Positions 1-9,522 of a DNA stretch of 64,000 bases are shown here, in pieces. Source of the stretch: CBINFS01 sp966250015 (GTDB taxonomy: Bacteria; Bacteroidota; Rhodothermia; Rhodothermales; DASSAV01); NCBI GenBank assembly GCA_966250015.1, contig CBINFS010000007.1:84166-148165 (forward strand), given 5' to 3'. The notes under the pieces are model-generated. The model saw only the letters and a program-made list of their open reading frames with translations. It ran no database searches and was not told the origin of the DNA. The number at the start of each line of letters is the position of its first letter. Position 1 is the first letter of the stretch. The translations under genes were made by a program, and so were the position numbers.

Positions 1-1341
1 GAAAGACAGGATCCGGATGGAGCTCACACCCTCATGGTCTCTGAAGACGGCAGGAGGATTGTTAGAAGTGACGGAGCGCCGTTTTTCTGGCTTGGCGATA
101 CGGCCTGGGAGCTGTTTCACCGGCTCAACCGGGAAGAGGCGGACGAATATTTGAGCGATCGGGCGAGCAAGGGATTCAACGTGATTCAGGCGGTCGTACT
201 GGCCGAACTCGACGGGCTTACGGTGCCCAACCCCTACGGAGAGATACCTCTTATCGACAATGACCCGGCAAAACCGAATGAAGCGTACTTTCAGCACGTC
301 GACTACGTGGTCGACAAGGCCGAGTCACTTGGTATGTTCATCGGCATGCTGCCGACCTGGGGCGACAAGTTCAACAAAGCGTGGGGGGGAGGTCCGGAGA
401 TTTTTACCGTCGAGAATGCCCGGATCTACGGCCGGTTTCTCGGGGAAAGGTACAGGGACGACCCCATTATCTGGATCCTGGGCGGGGACCGGAACCCGGC
501 AGACGACGAAGACCTGGCGATCATTCGAGCGATGGCCGAAGGCATTCAGGAGGGCAATGGCGGAACCCAGCTCATGACCTACCATCCTCAGGGTGAGTCC
601 GCCTCGTACGACTGGTTCCACGACGACGATTGGCTTGACGTCAACCTGTTCCAGTCTGGCCACACCGCCTTTGACTATCCAAATTACCTATTCACAGAAA
701 AGGGCTACGCACTGCAACCGGTAAAACCCGTAATCGACGGCGAGCCGCGATATGAAGATCACCCGGTCAACTGGAATCCGGAAAACGGCTGGTTTGAGGC
801 CTTCGACGTGAGGCAGGCCGCCTACTGGTCGGTTCTTTCAGGCGCCGCCGGACACACCTACGGAGACCACAATATCTGGCAGATGTGGAGAGAAGGGTTG
901 AAGCCGGTCTCCTCTGCTCGGACTCCCTGGGAAACAGCGATCCATCACGTTGGATCGACGCAGATGGGCCTGATGAAAAACCTGTTCGAATCGCGTCCTT
1001 TCCTGACGCTCATTCCCGATCAGGCGGTACTCGTGTCGGATCCGGGCTCCGGTGGAGAACACGTTCGAGCGGCACGTGATTCACAGGGTCGTTATTTGCT
1101 GGTTTACACCCCATACGGGAAGGACGTCGAAGTGAATCTCAGCCTGCTCACCGGCGAACGTGCGGTTGCCTGGTGGTTCGATCCTCGAACCGGAGAGGCG
1201 TCGGAAATCGGTACGTTAAGCACTTCTGAAACCGGGTCATTTGATCCTCCCGGTGAGCCCGAGCGTGGTAATGACTGGATACTCGTGGTAGATGCGGAAG
1301 CCGCAGGCTTCGGAAATCCGGGCACACCCTCTTCGAACTGA
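1..1341 (+). CDS. GH140-like apiosidase / DUF4038 glycoside hydrolase (5' partial)
   Basis: The reading frame is open from the first base of the window, so the true start and probably a signal peptide lie upstream; the first in-frame ATG is at 34. The protein matches the DUF4038 (apiosidase-like, GH140) TIM barrel: near the visible N-terminus is FFWLGDTAWELFHRLNREEA, followed by WILGGDRNP, GEPRYEDHPVNW and HTYGDHNIWQMW, all hallmark stretches of the family. The last ~100 residues (VLVSDPGSGGEHVRAARD onward, with a YLLVYTPYGK strand and AWWFDPRTGE) fit the small beta-sandwich labelled 'putative collagen-binding domain' that usually ends these enzymes. GH140 enzymes act on apiose-containing pectin side chains; substrate here is inferred only from family. 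An alpha-L-rhamnosidase 10.5 kb away is consistent with plant or algal polysaccharide use. Confidence 0.85.
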   Translation, partial: ERQDPDGAHTLMVSEDGRRIVRSDGAPFFWLGDTAWELFHRLNREEADEYLSDRASKGFNVIQAVVLAELDGLTVPNPYGEIPLIDNDPAKPNEAYFQHVDYVVDKAESLGMFIGMLPTWGDKFNKAWGGGPEIFTVENARIYGRFLGERYRDDPIIWILGGDRNPADDEDLAIIRAMAEGIQEGNGGTQLMTYHPQGESASYDWFHDDDWLDVNLFQSGHTAFDYPNYLFTEKGYALQPVKPVIDGEPRYEDHPVNWNPENGWFEAFDVRQAAYWSVLSGAAGHTYGDHNIWQMWREGLKPVSSARTPWETAIHHVGSTQMGLMKNLFESRPFLTLIPDQAVLVSDPGSGGEHVRAARDSQGRYLLVYTPYGKDVEVNLSLLTGERAVAWWFDPRTGEASEIGTLSTSETGSFDPPGEPERGNDWILVVDAEAAGFGNPGTPSSN

Positions 1342-1456
1342 GGACGTCTTCGTTACACCGTGCGGGAAACCGTGTAAAGGAGACAAACATATCTGAAATA
1401 GGGCAGGCCGTTAAGGCGATGAGGGGAAAAGGATGAGGCGAATAGGCTGCCCTAAA

Positions 1457-1495
1457 AAAGATGGGCGGCATCCATTGAGGGTGCCGCCCATCTTT
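1457..1495 (-). terminator. Rho-independent terminator (probably bidirectional)
   Basis: A perfect 14-bp stem (1457-1470 with 1482-1495, core ATGGGCGGCA/TGCCGCCCAT) with an 11-base loop. Read on the minus strand it is followed by CTTTTTTAG, a good U-tract, so it ends the small minus-strand gene at 1544-1852. On the plus strand it is followed by a weaker CTTTG and could also stop the glycoside hydrolase transcript. Confidence 0.8.
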
Positions 1496-1543
1496 GTCCG
1501 TTCAAATCACACAACTTGACGTTCCAATCTGCGGTGCGTCAAC

Positions 1544-1852
1544 CTAGATCCAGAATAGGAGGCGCCACCACCAGGGCTTTTTCTTACGCTGGGTTTTGCC
1601 GGCATAACGAGCGCGCATGGTGTTCGGGTGTTTCCTTGCCGGTTGAGGCCCCTCGAAACGATCCCAGTCGACTTTGTTGTCGTTGAGAGACAGGGGAGGG
1701 GTAGTCGTTGAAGCCGTGCTGCCCTGTTCGTGGACTTGGAAGCCGGTCAGAGGTATAGCCAGCACAACGGGTGTAGTCCATCCGAGCTTGAGTATCTCTC
1801 GACGAGACACCTGATGCGAATTAGAGGATTCGTCGTTTTTGGTCGGCTCCAT
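1544..1852 (-). CDS. Small protein with twin-arginine-type leader, unknown function
   Basis: 102 residues. The N-terminal third has a twin-arginine-like signal: polar start, then SRREILKLG and a hydrophobic stretch TPVVLAIPLTGF at about residues 29-40. The rest is hydrophilic, ends in a basic run (KTQRKKKPWWWRLLFWI) that is tryptophan-rich and hydrophobic, and shows no domain I recognise. A strong terminator sits 50 bases downstream in the right orientation, which supports it being a transcribed gene. No clear Shine-Dalgarno precedes the ATG. Function unknown; similar short 'Tat signal domain' proteins are common orphans in this group. Confidence 0.5.
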   Translation of the reverse strand: MEPTKNDESSNSHQVSRREILKLGWTTPVVLAIPLTGFQVHEQGSTASTTTPPLSLNDNKVDWDRFEGPQPARKHPNTMRARYAGKTQRKKKPWWWRLLFWI

Positions 1853-2119
1853 ACTATTGTTTCACCCGGCTTGTGCCCGAATTAAATCTTCGGCAGGTAA
1901 AATCGGATGACGGACAATGGAAAAATCGGGTTATCAGCCCAATCATTTCATTACTTTTGGAGCAATCCATACCATGGCATTAGCGTAGTCACTCCCGAAA
2001 GCCGAAAGATCGCAGTGTGGTATACCGCCCCGGCGGAAATGACGGGCTAAACTCCCTCGCTCAGTGGTGATCGGTGGTCACTCTGCGAACTAAACAATGA
2101 AGAGATGAAAAGTGCCAGT

Positions 2120-3115
2120 CTACTGATCGGCTTCTCTTTCGATATTCTGTGAAGATTCTTCGTCGCGTTGGTAACGTTCGTACGCGGCAATGATGTCCTT
2201 GACGAGCCGGTGACGGACGACGTCGTTCTGGTCGAAGTAAACGAACTCAATCCCTTCGACCCCTTCGAGCACACGTTGTGCCTGGATGAGGCCGCTCTGT
2301 TCGTTACGGGGTAGATCGGTTTGTGTGGTATCGCCCGTGATGATGGCGCGGCTGTTGACCCCCAGACGCGTCAAAAACATCATCATTTGCTTGGCCGTTG
2401 CGTTTTGGGCTTCATCCAGAATGACGAATGCCGAGTGAAGGGTTCTTCCGCGCATGTAAGCCAGCGGAACGATCTCGACGGTGTTCTGGTCGAGGTAGGC
2501 CCTGAGTTTTTCCAGGGGGATCATGTCCTCGAGGGCGTCGTAAAGGGGGCGAAGGTAAGGATCCACCTTTTCCTTCATGTCGCCGGGCAAAAAGCCCAGG
2601 CGCTCGCCTGCTTCGACGGCCGGGCGTGAAAGGACGATCCGTTTTACCTGACGCGATTTGAGGGCGGAGACGGCGAGGGCAACGGCCGTATACGTTTTGC
2701 CCGTTCCTGCCGGGCCGGCGGCAAAAACGATGTCGTTGTTTCGAGCTGCTTCGACGAGACGCGCCTGATTCGGCGTCTTCGCCTTGATCATGCCTCCGGA
2801 GTGTGTAAAGAGGACTACGTCACGTGTATCGTGACCAACCGCCCCGGGACCGGAACCGATCGTAAAAAGCGCTAGGACCGTGTCGACATCGTTTTCGGTT
2901 AGATTCCCGTTCCGGTTTAGAATAAGGATCAGCTCGTTGAGGACGTCCTCGACTCTTCGCAAGGATCCGTTGTCGCCGCGCAGGAAAACCTGGTTACCGC
3001 GTGCCGTGATTTGAGTCTCAGGAAAAGCGGCTTCGATCCTGCGTAAAAAAACGTCGTTGAAGCCGAAGAGCAGAAGCGGTTCAGTACCTTCGATGACAAT
3101 GCGTTTTTCTGCCAA
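2120..3115 (-). CDS. phoH: PhoH family P-loop ATPase
   Basis: 331 residues, the normal length for the PhoH/PhoL family. An N-terminal KH-like segment (about 1-110) precedes the ATPase: Walker A GPAGTGKT at 134-141 and Walker B VILDEAQN at 232-239, with the family string GFLPGDMKEKVDPYLRP between and GDTTQTDLP after. PhoH proteins are cytoplasmic ATPases linked to RNA metabolism and ribosome maturation, often beside ybeY; no ybeY is visible here. The start is a TTG at 3113-3115, the only start near the family N-terminus; Shine-Dalgarno is weak. It is divergent from dapF with about 130 bases between. Confidence 0.95.
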   Translation of the reverse strand: MAEKRIVIEGTEPLLLFGFNDVFLRRIEAAFPETQITARGNQVFLRGDNGSLRRVEDVLNELILILNRNGNLTENDVDTVLALFTIGSGPGAVGHDTRDVVLFTHSGGMIKAKTPNQARLVEAARNNDIVFAAGPAGTGKTYTAVALAVSALKSRQVKRIVLSRPAVEAGERLGFLPGDMKEKVDPYLRPLYDALEDMIPLEKLRAYLDQNTVEIVPLAYMRGRTLHSAFVILDEAQNATAKQMMMFLTRLGVNSRAIITGDTTQTDLPRNEQSGLIQAQRVLEGVEGIEFVYFDQNDVVRHRLVKDIIAAYERYQRDEESSQNIEREADQ

Positions 3116-3249
3116 AGTACTCTCGGAATATTTTGTTCGTGGGTAACGTTAAAAAGATCGTGAGCTGACTTCGTTTCTGGAACGGTATCCGGGCTCAAGT
3201 GTGCCCGCTGATCCAAAATATTCACCTGATCCTTTTTCATCTATTCTGT

Positions 3250-4122
3250 ATGGCGCGCCGCCTGATTCTTGAGTTTACAAAAATGAACGGAGCCGGGAAC
3301 GATTTTATCGTCATCGATAATCGTTTCTACCATTTCTCCGACCGGGAGCTTGCCGGAATAGCCAGGCATTACTGTCGGAGAAGGTTCGGGGTGGGAGCGG
3401 ATGGCCTGCTCGCGCTATCAGTGCCGACGGATCCTGACCACGACTATCGCATGCGATATCTGAACTCGGACGGCTCGATCGGAACGATGTGCGGCAACGG
3501 CGCACGATGTCTTGCACGGTTTGCCCGGCAATCCGGCATCATTCGAGACGATATGGTTTTCGAATCGGATGCCGGGTTGTACCGCGTGCACGCTCCTGCT
3601 AATCCACACGACCCCGTCCGGTTGTTCGTGCAACCACCAAAGCATTTCGAGCCGGACAAAAAGCTGAAGAGCCCGATCGCGGCCGAGGTAGGACCGCTCC
3701 ACTACATCTGGACCGGCGTCGAGCACCTCGTTTGCTTCGTTCCGAACGTCGCGCAGGCGCCCGTTGCCGAATGGGGGCCACAGCTTCGAAGAGACGAAGC
3801 GCTCGGATCGGCGGGGGCAAACGTCAACTTCGTCGAGATCGTAGAAAACGCCGAAGAACGCGCCGGAATACGGGTCAGGACGTTTGAAAAGGGAGTGGAG
3901 GAGGAGACGCTGGCGTGCGGAACGGGAGCGATGGCAGCGGCTGTGGTTAGCAGGCTTCTGGATCAAATCCGTAGCACGCAGGTGTCCGTCGATATGCCGG
4001 GCGGTACGCTCGGCGTTGGCTTCAGGCTCGTGGACGACACCGTTCAGGATTTATACCTCGAAGGCCCGGCCGAATCCGTTTACAGAGGCAGTCTCGAGTT
4101 GAAAAGCGGGATCCTGGACTGA
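3250..4122 (+). CDS. dapF: Diaminopimelate epimerase
   Basis: 290 residues from the ATG at 3250 (MARRLILEFTKMNGAGNDF), which aligns with the usual dapF N-terminus; an in-frame ATG at 3199 would add a non-conserved leader. Converts LL- to meso-diaminopimelate for lysine and peptidoglycan synthesis. Both catalytic cysteines are present in their motifs: Cys81 in MCGNGARC and Cys223 in ACGTGAMAAA. Standalone gene, followed 53 bases later by a secreted PKD protein with no functional link. Confidence 0.97.
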   Translation: MARRLILEFTKMNGAGNDFIVIDNRFYHFSDRELAGIARHYCRRRFGVGADGLLALSVPTDPDHDYRMRYLNSDGSIGTMCGNGARCLARFARQSGIIRDDMVFESDAGLYRVHAPANPHDPVRLFVQPPKHFEPDKKLKSPIAAEVGPLHYIWTGVEHLVCFVPNVAQAPVAEWGPQLRRDEALGSAGANVNFVEIVENAEERAGIRVRTFEKGVEEETLACGTGAMAAAVVSRLLDQIRSTQVSVDMPGGTLGVGFRLVDDTVQDLYLEGPAESVYRGSLELKSGILD

Positions 4123-4175
4123 AATTCAGTATTTATACGTTCAGGTGATTTTGGGAAGAACGAAGAAGTAAGGCC

Positions 4176-4658
4176 ATGCTGAAGAGGTATATCATACCGC
4201 TTGCGGCAACGTTTTTCCTCGTGGCTGAGGGTGCAATCGCACAGCCCATCGGTACGCCTCCAACACCGCGACTGCCTCAGTTTCAGCTAACGTCCCGGTT
4301 ACTCGACCTGCTCGATGACGATACGGGGGAGGTTCGGCTTCAAGGTGTCAGCGGCCCTCGAGTGGTCAGGGCCGGTGAGCGCGTCGCATTTACTGTTGTC
4401 GCAAATCTGGAGTCGGCAGCTTTGCCTCTCAAGTGCCAGTGGAACTTTGGAGACGGCACGACGACTTTTGAGCTGGTGGGCGTCCACACCTTTACGAAAC
4501 CCGGGAAGTACCGGGTCATCTGTACACTCGGCAATAACGTGAGTGAAGACATCGAGGCCTTCGACGTCTACGTATTGCCCCCGGAAAGCTCGACAAGTGT
4601 CCGGTCGGTTTCTACGTCAGACAAAAAAGAATTTATGAGACCAGAAACTGGTTTGTGA
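4176..4658 (+). CDS. Small secreted PKD-domain protein
   Basis: 160 residues. A signal peptide spans residues 1-22 (cleavage after AIA). The remainder is one beta-sandwich: the PKD signature CQWNFGDGTTT at about 87-97, then VGVHTFTKPGKYRVIC, which is the classic W.FGDG...H.Y...G.Y.V pattern. The protein stops soon after with a Ser/Thr-rich tail, so it is a single-domain exported protein with no enzymatic part or anchor. AGTAAGG lies just before the ATG. Role unknown; PKD domains usually mediate protein or carbohydrate binding at the surface. Confidence 0.7.
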   Translation: MLKRYIIPLAATFFLVAEGAIAQPIGTPPTPRLPQFQLTSRLLDLLDDDTGEVRLQGVSGPRVVRAGERVAFTVVANLESAALPLKCQWNFGDGTTTFELVGVHTFTKPGKYRVICTLGNNVSEDIEAFDVYVLPPESSTSVRSVSTSDKKEFMRPETGL

Positions 4659-4852
4659 TCGAACCCGTACCGAGAAGAACCATTTCATCCGGAATAAAGG
4701 ATACGTAAAGGCTATCCAGAAGCGCACGTAATGTGAGTCCCTGGGAACCTGTGGATTCCGTATTTTGAAGGCTCATCGAAGTGACGGCTGACCGGTTGCC
4801 GAAAAATGCGCTGTTCAGCCCTTTTTTGTATGGACCTTTAGACCTTTCTCGA

Positions 4853-6577
4853 ATGATTCAAACATCACTGATTGAACCACATGGTGGTGAGCTGTGTGAA
4901 CTGCTGGTTTCCGAGGATAGAGCTGCCGAGATCAAGCAAGAAGCCGTCAAATATCCATCCATTATGCTGACGGAGCGCCAGCTATGTGATCTGGAGCTCC
5001 TGTTGAACGGGGGTTTTTCGCCGCTTAGAGGCTTTCTCAACCGTGACGATTATGAGCGCGTCGTGACGGAGATGCGCCTTGCCAACGGGCTCCTGTGGCC
5101 GATGCCGATTACGCTAGACGTTTCCGAGCAGGTGGCTCGCCACCTCGAGCCCGGTCAACGAGCAGCCCTTCGTGACCAGACGGGCCTTCTGCTTGCCATA
5201 CTGACGATAGGCGACATCTGGAAACCCGAGAAAGAGAAAGAGGCTGAGCTCGTCTTCGGGACGTTGAATGAGGAGCACCCCGCCGTAGCATACCTGATGA
5301 ACGAAGCAGGTGAGTATTACGTAGGCGGTACGCTCGAAGGTTTACAGCTGCCTAAGTATTACGACTTCCAGGAGCTGCGCCGTACGCCCAGAGAGCTCCG
5401 GAAGATGTTCGAGGAGCGGGGGTGGACGAAGGTCGTTGCGTTCCAGACGCGTAATCCCATGCACCGGGCACACAAGGAGCTGACCGACAGAGCCGCAGAG
5501 GAAGTGGGTGGGCACCTCCTCATTCACCCGGTCGTCGGTATGACCAAACCTGGCGACATCGACTACTTTACGCGGGTCCGCTGCTACAAGCAGCTCATGA
5601 AATACTATCCGGAAGACCGGGCGACCATCAGCCTTCTACCGCTGGCCATGCGTATGGGCGGACCCCGCGAAGCGCTGTGGCACGCCATCATCCGCAAAAA
5701 CTATGGCTGCACGCACCTCATCGTTGGGCGCGACCACGCAGGACCCGGCAGCGATAGCACCGGGAAACCGTTCTACGGCCCATATGACGCGCAGGAACTG
5801 GTCCTGGCACATAAGGACGAGCTCGGGATGGACTTCAAGCCGTTCAAAATGATGGTATACCTCCCGGACGAGGACATTTATAAACCCGTCGACGAGGTCC
5901 AGCCGGGAGAGCGCACCCTTTCGATCTCAGGCACCGAGCTTCGGCGTCGGCTCCAGGAAGGTGAGGAGATTCCGGAGTGGTTCACCTATCCGGAGGTGGT
6001 GGAAGAGCTGCGAAAAACCCACCCGCCAAAACACAAGCAGGGCTTTACGGTGTTCTTTACGGGTCTTTCGGGATCCGGAAAGTCGACGATTGCCAATGCA
6101 CTCATGATAAAGCTCCTCGAGCGTACGGGTCGGTCGGTTACCCTGCTCGATGGAGACGTCGTGCGTACCCATCTCAGCAAAGGCCTCGGATTCTCGAAAG
6201 AGGACCGCTCAACGAACGTCCAGCGGATCGGATACGTCGCAAGTGAGATCACGAAACACGGTGGCATCGCGATTTGCGCGCCCATTGCGCCGTACGAAGC
6301 TGACAGGAAGGCAAACCGTGACCTGATTTCCCGCTACGGAGGCTATTTCGAAGTCTTCGTCGATACGCCAATTGAGGTGTGTGAGCAGCGTGACGTCAAA
6401 GGTCTCTATGCCAAAGCGCGCGCCGGGCTCGTCAAAGGCTTTACCGGAATCGACGATCCGTACGAACCGCCGAAAAATGGTGCGATCGTGTGCAAATCCG
6501 CTGAAGAGTCGATCGAGGAAAGCGTAAACAAGATTATCGCCGCACTCGAGGAGCAGCATTATATGATCAAAGCTTGA
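4853..6577 (+). CDS. Bifunctional sulfate adenylyltransferase / adenylylsulfate kinase
   Basis: 574 residues from the ATG at 4853 (MIQTSLIEPHGG), which matches the family start; a GTG at 4781 is less likely. The first ~385 residues are ATP sulfurylase with PUA-like N-domain, QTRNPMHRAH at about 198-207 and GRDHAGPGSD near 292. Residues ~395-574 are APS kinase with Walker A GLSGSGKST at about 403 and LDGDVVR after. Together they make APS from sulfate and ATP and then PAPS. It is the first gene of a sulfate set: the PAP phosphatase and an SLC13 permease follow on the same strand. PAPS could feed sulfate reduction or sulfation of surface polysaccharide; no reductase or sulfotransferase is in the window. 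Confidence 0.95.
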   Translation: MIQTSLIEPHGGELCELLVSEDRAAEIKQEAVKYPSIMLTERQLCDLELLLNGGFSPLRGFLNRDDYERVVTEMRLANGLLWPMPITLDVSEQVARHLEPGQRAALRDQTGLLLAILTIGDIWKPEKEKEAELVFGTLNEEHPAVAYLMNEAGEYYVGGTLEGLQLPKYYDFQELRRTPRELRKMFEERGWTKVVAFQTRNPMHRAHKELTDRAAEEVGGHLLIHPVVGMTKPGDIDYFTRVRCYKQLMKYYPEDRATISLLPLAMRMGGPREALWHAIIRKNYGCTHLIVGRDHAGPGSDSTGKPFYGPYDAQELVLAHKDELGMDFKPFKMMVYLPDEDIYKPVDEVQPGERTLSISGTELRRRLQEGEEIPEWFTYPEVVEELRKTHPPKHKQGFTVFFTGLSGSGKSTIANALMIKLLERTGRSVTLLDGDVVRTHLSKGLGFSKEDRSTNVQRIGYVASEITKHGGIAICAPIAPYEADRKANRDLISRYGGYFEVFVDTPIEVCEQRDVKGLYAKARAGLVKGFTGIDDPYEPPKNGAIVCKSAEESIEESVNKIIAALEEQHYMIKA

Positions 6578-6598
6578 ACGTTGCTGTGACGTTTACTA

Positions 6599-6632
6599 CG
6601 GCCCGGATTGCGCTGGAGTGTAATCCGGGCCG
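6599..6632 (+). terminator. Terminator-like hairpin after the sulfurylase/kinase gene
   Basis: An 11-bp perfect GC-rich stem (6599-6609 with 6622-6632, GGCCCGGATT/AATCCGGGCC) with a 12-base loop, followed by GTTTCTG. The U-tract is poor, so it may be an attenuating or mRNA-stabilising hairpin rather than a full stop before the PAP phosphatase. Confidence 0.5.
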
Positions 6633-6702
6633 GTTTCTGATCACCACGTAGGGGCACAATGCCCGTTTGCTGCTATTCGGCCGTCCATCTCATCTCACGA
6701 AT

Positions 6703-7695
6703 ATGCCCGATTCCTTTCGAGTAGAAACTGACGTTGCCGTCCAGGCCGTGAAGGCGGCGGCCCGACTGTGTAGAGCCGTGCAAACAGAGCTTGCCGGCAA
6801 CAGCGTGGAAAAGTCCGACCGTAGTCCGGTAACGGTGGCGGATTTTGGGAGCCAGGCGCTCGTTTGCCACGTCTTACAGCAGGCTTTTCCTGATGATGGG
6901 GTCGTGGCCGAGGAGGACGCGTCGATGTTGAGCCGCGAGGAAAATGAGGCCTTGCTCGATCAGGTTGTGCAACACGTACGGCGAATTAGACCGGAAGCAG
7001 ACCACGAAAGCGTGCTGGAGTGGATCGGTCGTGGCGGTGCTACAGAGTACGGAAGCCGCTACTGGGTGCTCGATCCCATTGACGGGACGAAAGGCTTTTT
7101 GCGAAACGACCAGTATGCCGTTGCCCTGGCGTTAATTGTGGATGGTGACGTCAAGGTGGCTGCACTGGCCTGTCCAAATTTACCGATCGGCGCCTCAAAG
7201 AACGGTGCGCCGGGAACCGTGTTTGCCGCTGTGCGAGGACGAGGGGCAATTGAAATGGCTCTGGATGAGCTGGAGGACTCGATAGCCGTTAGGGTTAGTG
7301 AGACGAACGAGTCAAGCCGGGCACGATTCTGCGAGTCTTTCGAGTCTGGACACAGCTCGCACAATGATGCGGCAAGAATAGCGGAAAGCCTGGGAATCAC
7401 GGCGGAGCCGATTCGGATGGACAGTCAGGCCAAATATGGCGTCGTGGCAAGAGGCCAGGCCGATCTCTACCTCCGGCTCCCCACCCGTGCGGGATACGTC
7501 GAACGTGTGTGGGATCATGCGGCCGGCCTGCTCGTCATTCAAGAAGCCGGCGGGAAGGTTACGGACATCAATGGATCTGCTCTCGATTTCAGCCATGGTC
7601 GGGGTCTGGAGAAAAATCGGGGTGTCGTGGCCTCTAACGGATTGTTGCACGATCGTGTACTCGAAGTCCTGGCGGATCACGGTATTGCAGGATAA
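6703..7695 (+). CDS. 3'(2'),5'-bisphosphate nucleotidase (PAP phosphatase, inositol-phosphatase fold)
   Basis: 330 residues from ATG 6703; a TTG at 6667 would add 12 non-conserved residues. Inositol monophosphatase superfamily, HAL2-like branch: VVAEEDAS early (metal-binding Glu), and VLDPIDGTKGFLR at about 122-134 (metal-binding DPIDGT), then VWDHAAGLLVIQEAGG near the C-terminus (third metal ligand). Removes the 3'-phosphate of PAP left after PAPS use, yielding AMP. The place directly after the PAPS-forming enzyme supports this substrate over inositol phosphate. Length is typical for HAL2-type enzymes and longer than CysQ (about 245). Confidence 0.88.
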   Translation: MPDSFRVETDVAVQAVKAAARLCRAVQTELAGNSVEKSDRSPVTVADFGSQALVCHVLQQAFPDDGVVAEEDASMLSREENEALLDQVVQHVRRIRPEADHESVLEWIGRGGATEYGSRYWVLDPIDGTKGFLRNDQYAVALALIVDGDVKVAALACPNLPIGASKNGAPGTVFAAVRGRGAIEMALDELEDSIAVRVSETNESSRARFCESFESGHSSHNDAARIAESLGITAEPIRMDSQAKYGVVARGQADLYLRLPTRAGYVERVWDHAAGLLVIQEAGGKVTDINGSALDFSHGRGLEKNRGVVASNGLLHDRVLEVLADHGIAG

Positions 7696-7740
7696 CGCGT
7701 TGGTTTTCCTATTTTTTCTCCCTGATTAACGAGCATCTTT

Positions 7741-9522
7741 ATGATGATCCTTGGGCTTGGGTGGCAGGCCTGGCTAACGGTACTGGTCGTCGTCCTTCTG
7801 CTCGTTTTCCTCATTCGTGAGATTGCCAGGCCCGACCTATCTCTCCTTGGGGCTGTGGGCATCCTGCTTGCTTTTGGTGTCCTCACTCCTGAACAGGCTT
7901 TTGCCGGTTTTTCGAATAGCGCGTTGCTTGCGGTCGGGGCTCTATTTGTTGTCGCCGCAGGTGTTCAGCGGACGGGCGCCCTCTCGTTCATGGACCGCTT
8001 TCTTTTTTCGAAGTCGAAAAACGTCCGGGCAACCCTGTTGAGACTCATGTTACCCACGGCCGCAATGTCGGCCTTCCTGAACAATACGCCGATCGTAGCG
8101 ATGCTGATGCCCCGCGTTCAGGATTGGGCGAGGAAGACGGGCATTCCCGCGTCGAAGATGCTCATTCCGTTGTCGTACGCAGCCATCATTGGCGGGATGA
8201 TCACGCTCATTGGCACGTCAACCAACCTCCTCGTTTCCGGATTTCTCCAATCGGCCGGATACCCGCCTCTCGGCTTTTTCGATCTGACCTGGGTTGGATT
8301 GCCGACTGCCCTTGCGGTAACAGTATATTTTGTGCTCGTCGGGCATCGGTTTTTGCCAGAGCGAAAGTCGGCCTCGGATAGCCAGGACGTGCACTTAGGG
8401 CAGTGCTTTTTCGAAGTGCGCGTGTCCGACAGATCGCCGGTTGTCGGTCTTACGGTTGAAGAAGTAGGCCTGCGGTCGCTCCGGGATGCCTACCTCGTGC
8501 ACGTTCGGCGTGGTGACCACATCATCACGTCGTCACCTGAACTCGTCCTTCAATCAGGTGATACGCTTACGTTTCTCGGCAACCTGTCGGTCCTCGATCA
8601 GCTACTCGAGCGTCCAGGGTTCGATCGAGTCGTTGAGAGTCTGGATGGCGGAACGAGCCAGACACTGCCGCTTTTCGAGGCGGTCGTTTCGTCCGAGTCC
8701 CAGCTTGTCGGCCGCACGTTGAGGGACGTTGATTTCCGGAAGAATTACAACGGCGTCGTGCTTGGAATCCGGCGAAAGGATGAGATGATCGAAGGTCCAC
8801 TCGGGCGTATTCCGCTTCGTGCCGGCGACCTCCTGCTCATTGAAGCGCACAACGGATTCGACAGAAAGTGGAATGCAAGAAGGGACGAGTTTTATTTGGT
8901 AGTATCGCGTCGGGACAAACGCCCGAAAAAGAAGTCAGGTAAAGCCCCCTTGGCACTGATAATCCTGATTCTGGTTGTTTTGCTCGCCGCGCTGGACGTC
9001 ATGCCGATCGCAACGTCGGCGTTTCTTGGCGCGCTGGCCATGATCGGTACCCGATGCCTGACTGGAAGGGAGGCCCGCCAGTCTGTCGACGTTTCCCTGT
9101 TGGTCGTTATTGGAGCCGCCATCGGGTTGGGCAGTGCGATGGAAGTCTCCGGGCTGGCAGCTGCCCTTGGCGGATCGATCGTAAGGATTTCGTCGGGATT
9201 GGGCCCGGTTTTCGTCGTAGCGGCGGTATATGTCTCGACGAGCATACTAACGGAGCTCATCACCAACAACGCGGCGGCGGTCCTCATGTTACCGATCGGG
9301 CTGGCTGCTGCCGCTGACGTTGGTATTTCGCCAATTCCCATGGCTGTGGCCGTTGCCGTTGCGGCTTCTGCCAGCTTTATGACGCCCATCGGCTATCAGA
9401 CCAACCTCATGGTCATGAGCGCCGGAGGTTATCGCTTTTCGGATTATCTGCGTACCGGCACCTTTGTCAATCTGACTGTTGCCGTTACGGCTATTACCGT
9501 TATTACCTTGAAGTGGCTTTGA
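7741..9522 (+). CDS. SLC13-family permease with two TrkA-C domains (probable sulfate uptake)
   Basis: 593 residues. Two blocks of membrane helices (about 1-205 and 400-593) flank a soluble middle with two RCK_C/TrkA-C-like domains, at about 218-295 and 310-390, recognisable by the paired ...VVGLTVEEVGLR...LQSGDTLTFLG and ...LVGRTLRDVDFR...LRAGDLLLIEA pattern. NNTPIVAMLMP and ITNNAAAVLMLPIG are the duplicated SNT-like hairpin motifs of the DASS/ArsB fold. Such fused transporters are annotated as sodium/sulfate or dicarboxylate symporters. Following the sulfurylase/kinase and PAP phosphatase genes on the same strand points to sulfate; this is inference from context. Confidence 0.88.
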   Translation: MMILGLGWQAWLTVLVVVLLLVFLIREIARPDLSLLGAVGILLAFGVLTPEQAFAGFSNSALLAVGALFVVAAGVQRTGALSFMDRFLFSKSKNVRATLLRLMLPTAAMSAFLNNTPIVAMLMPRVQDWARKTGIPASKMLIPLSYAAIIGGMITLIGTSTNLLVSGFLQSAGYPPLGFFDLTWVGLPTALAVTVYFVLVGHRFLPERKSASDSQDVHLGQCFFEVRVSDRSPVVGLTVEEVGLRSLRDAYLVHVRRGDHIITSSPELVLQSGDTLTFLGNLSVLDQLLERPGFDRVVESLDGGTSQTLPLFEAVVSSESQLVGRTLRDVDFRKNYNGVVLGIRRKDEMIEGPLGRIPLRAGDLLLIEAHNGFDRKWNARRDEFYLVVSRRDKRPKKKSGKAPLALIILILVVLLAALDVMPIATSAFLGALAMIGTRCLTGREARQSVDVSLLVVIGAAIGLGSAMEVSGLAAALGGSIVRISSGLGPVFVVAAVYVSTSILTELITNNAAAVLMLPIGLAAAADVGISPIPMAVAVAVAASASFMTPIGYQTNLMVMSAGGYRFSDYLRTGTFVNLTVAVTAITVITLKWL

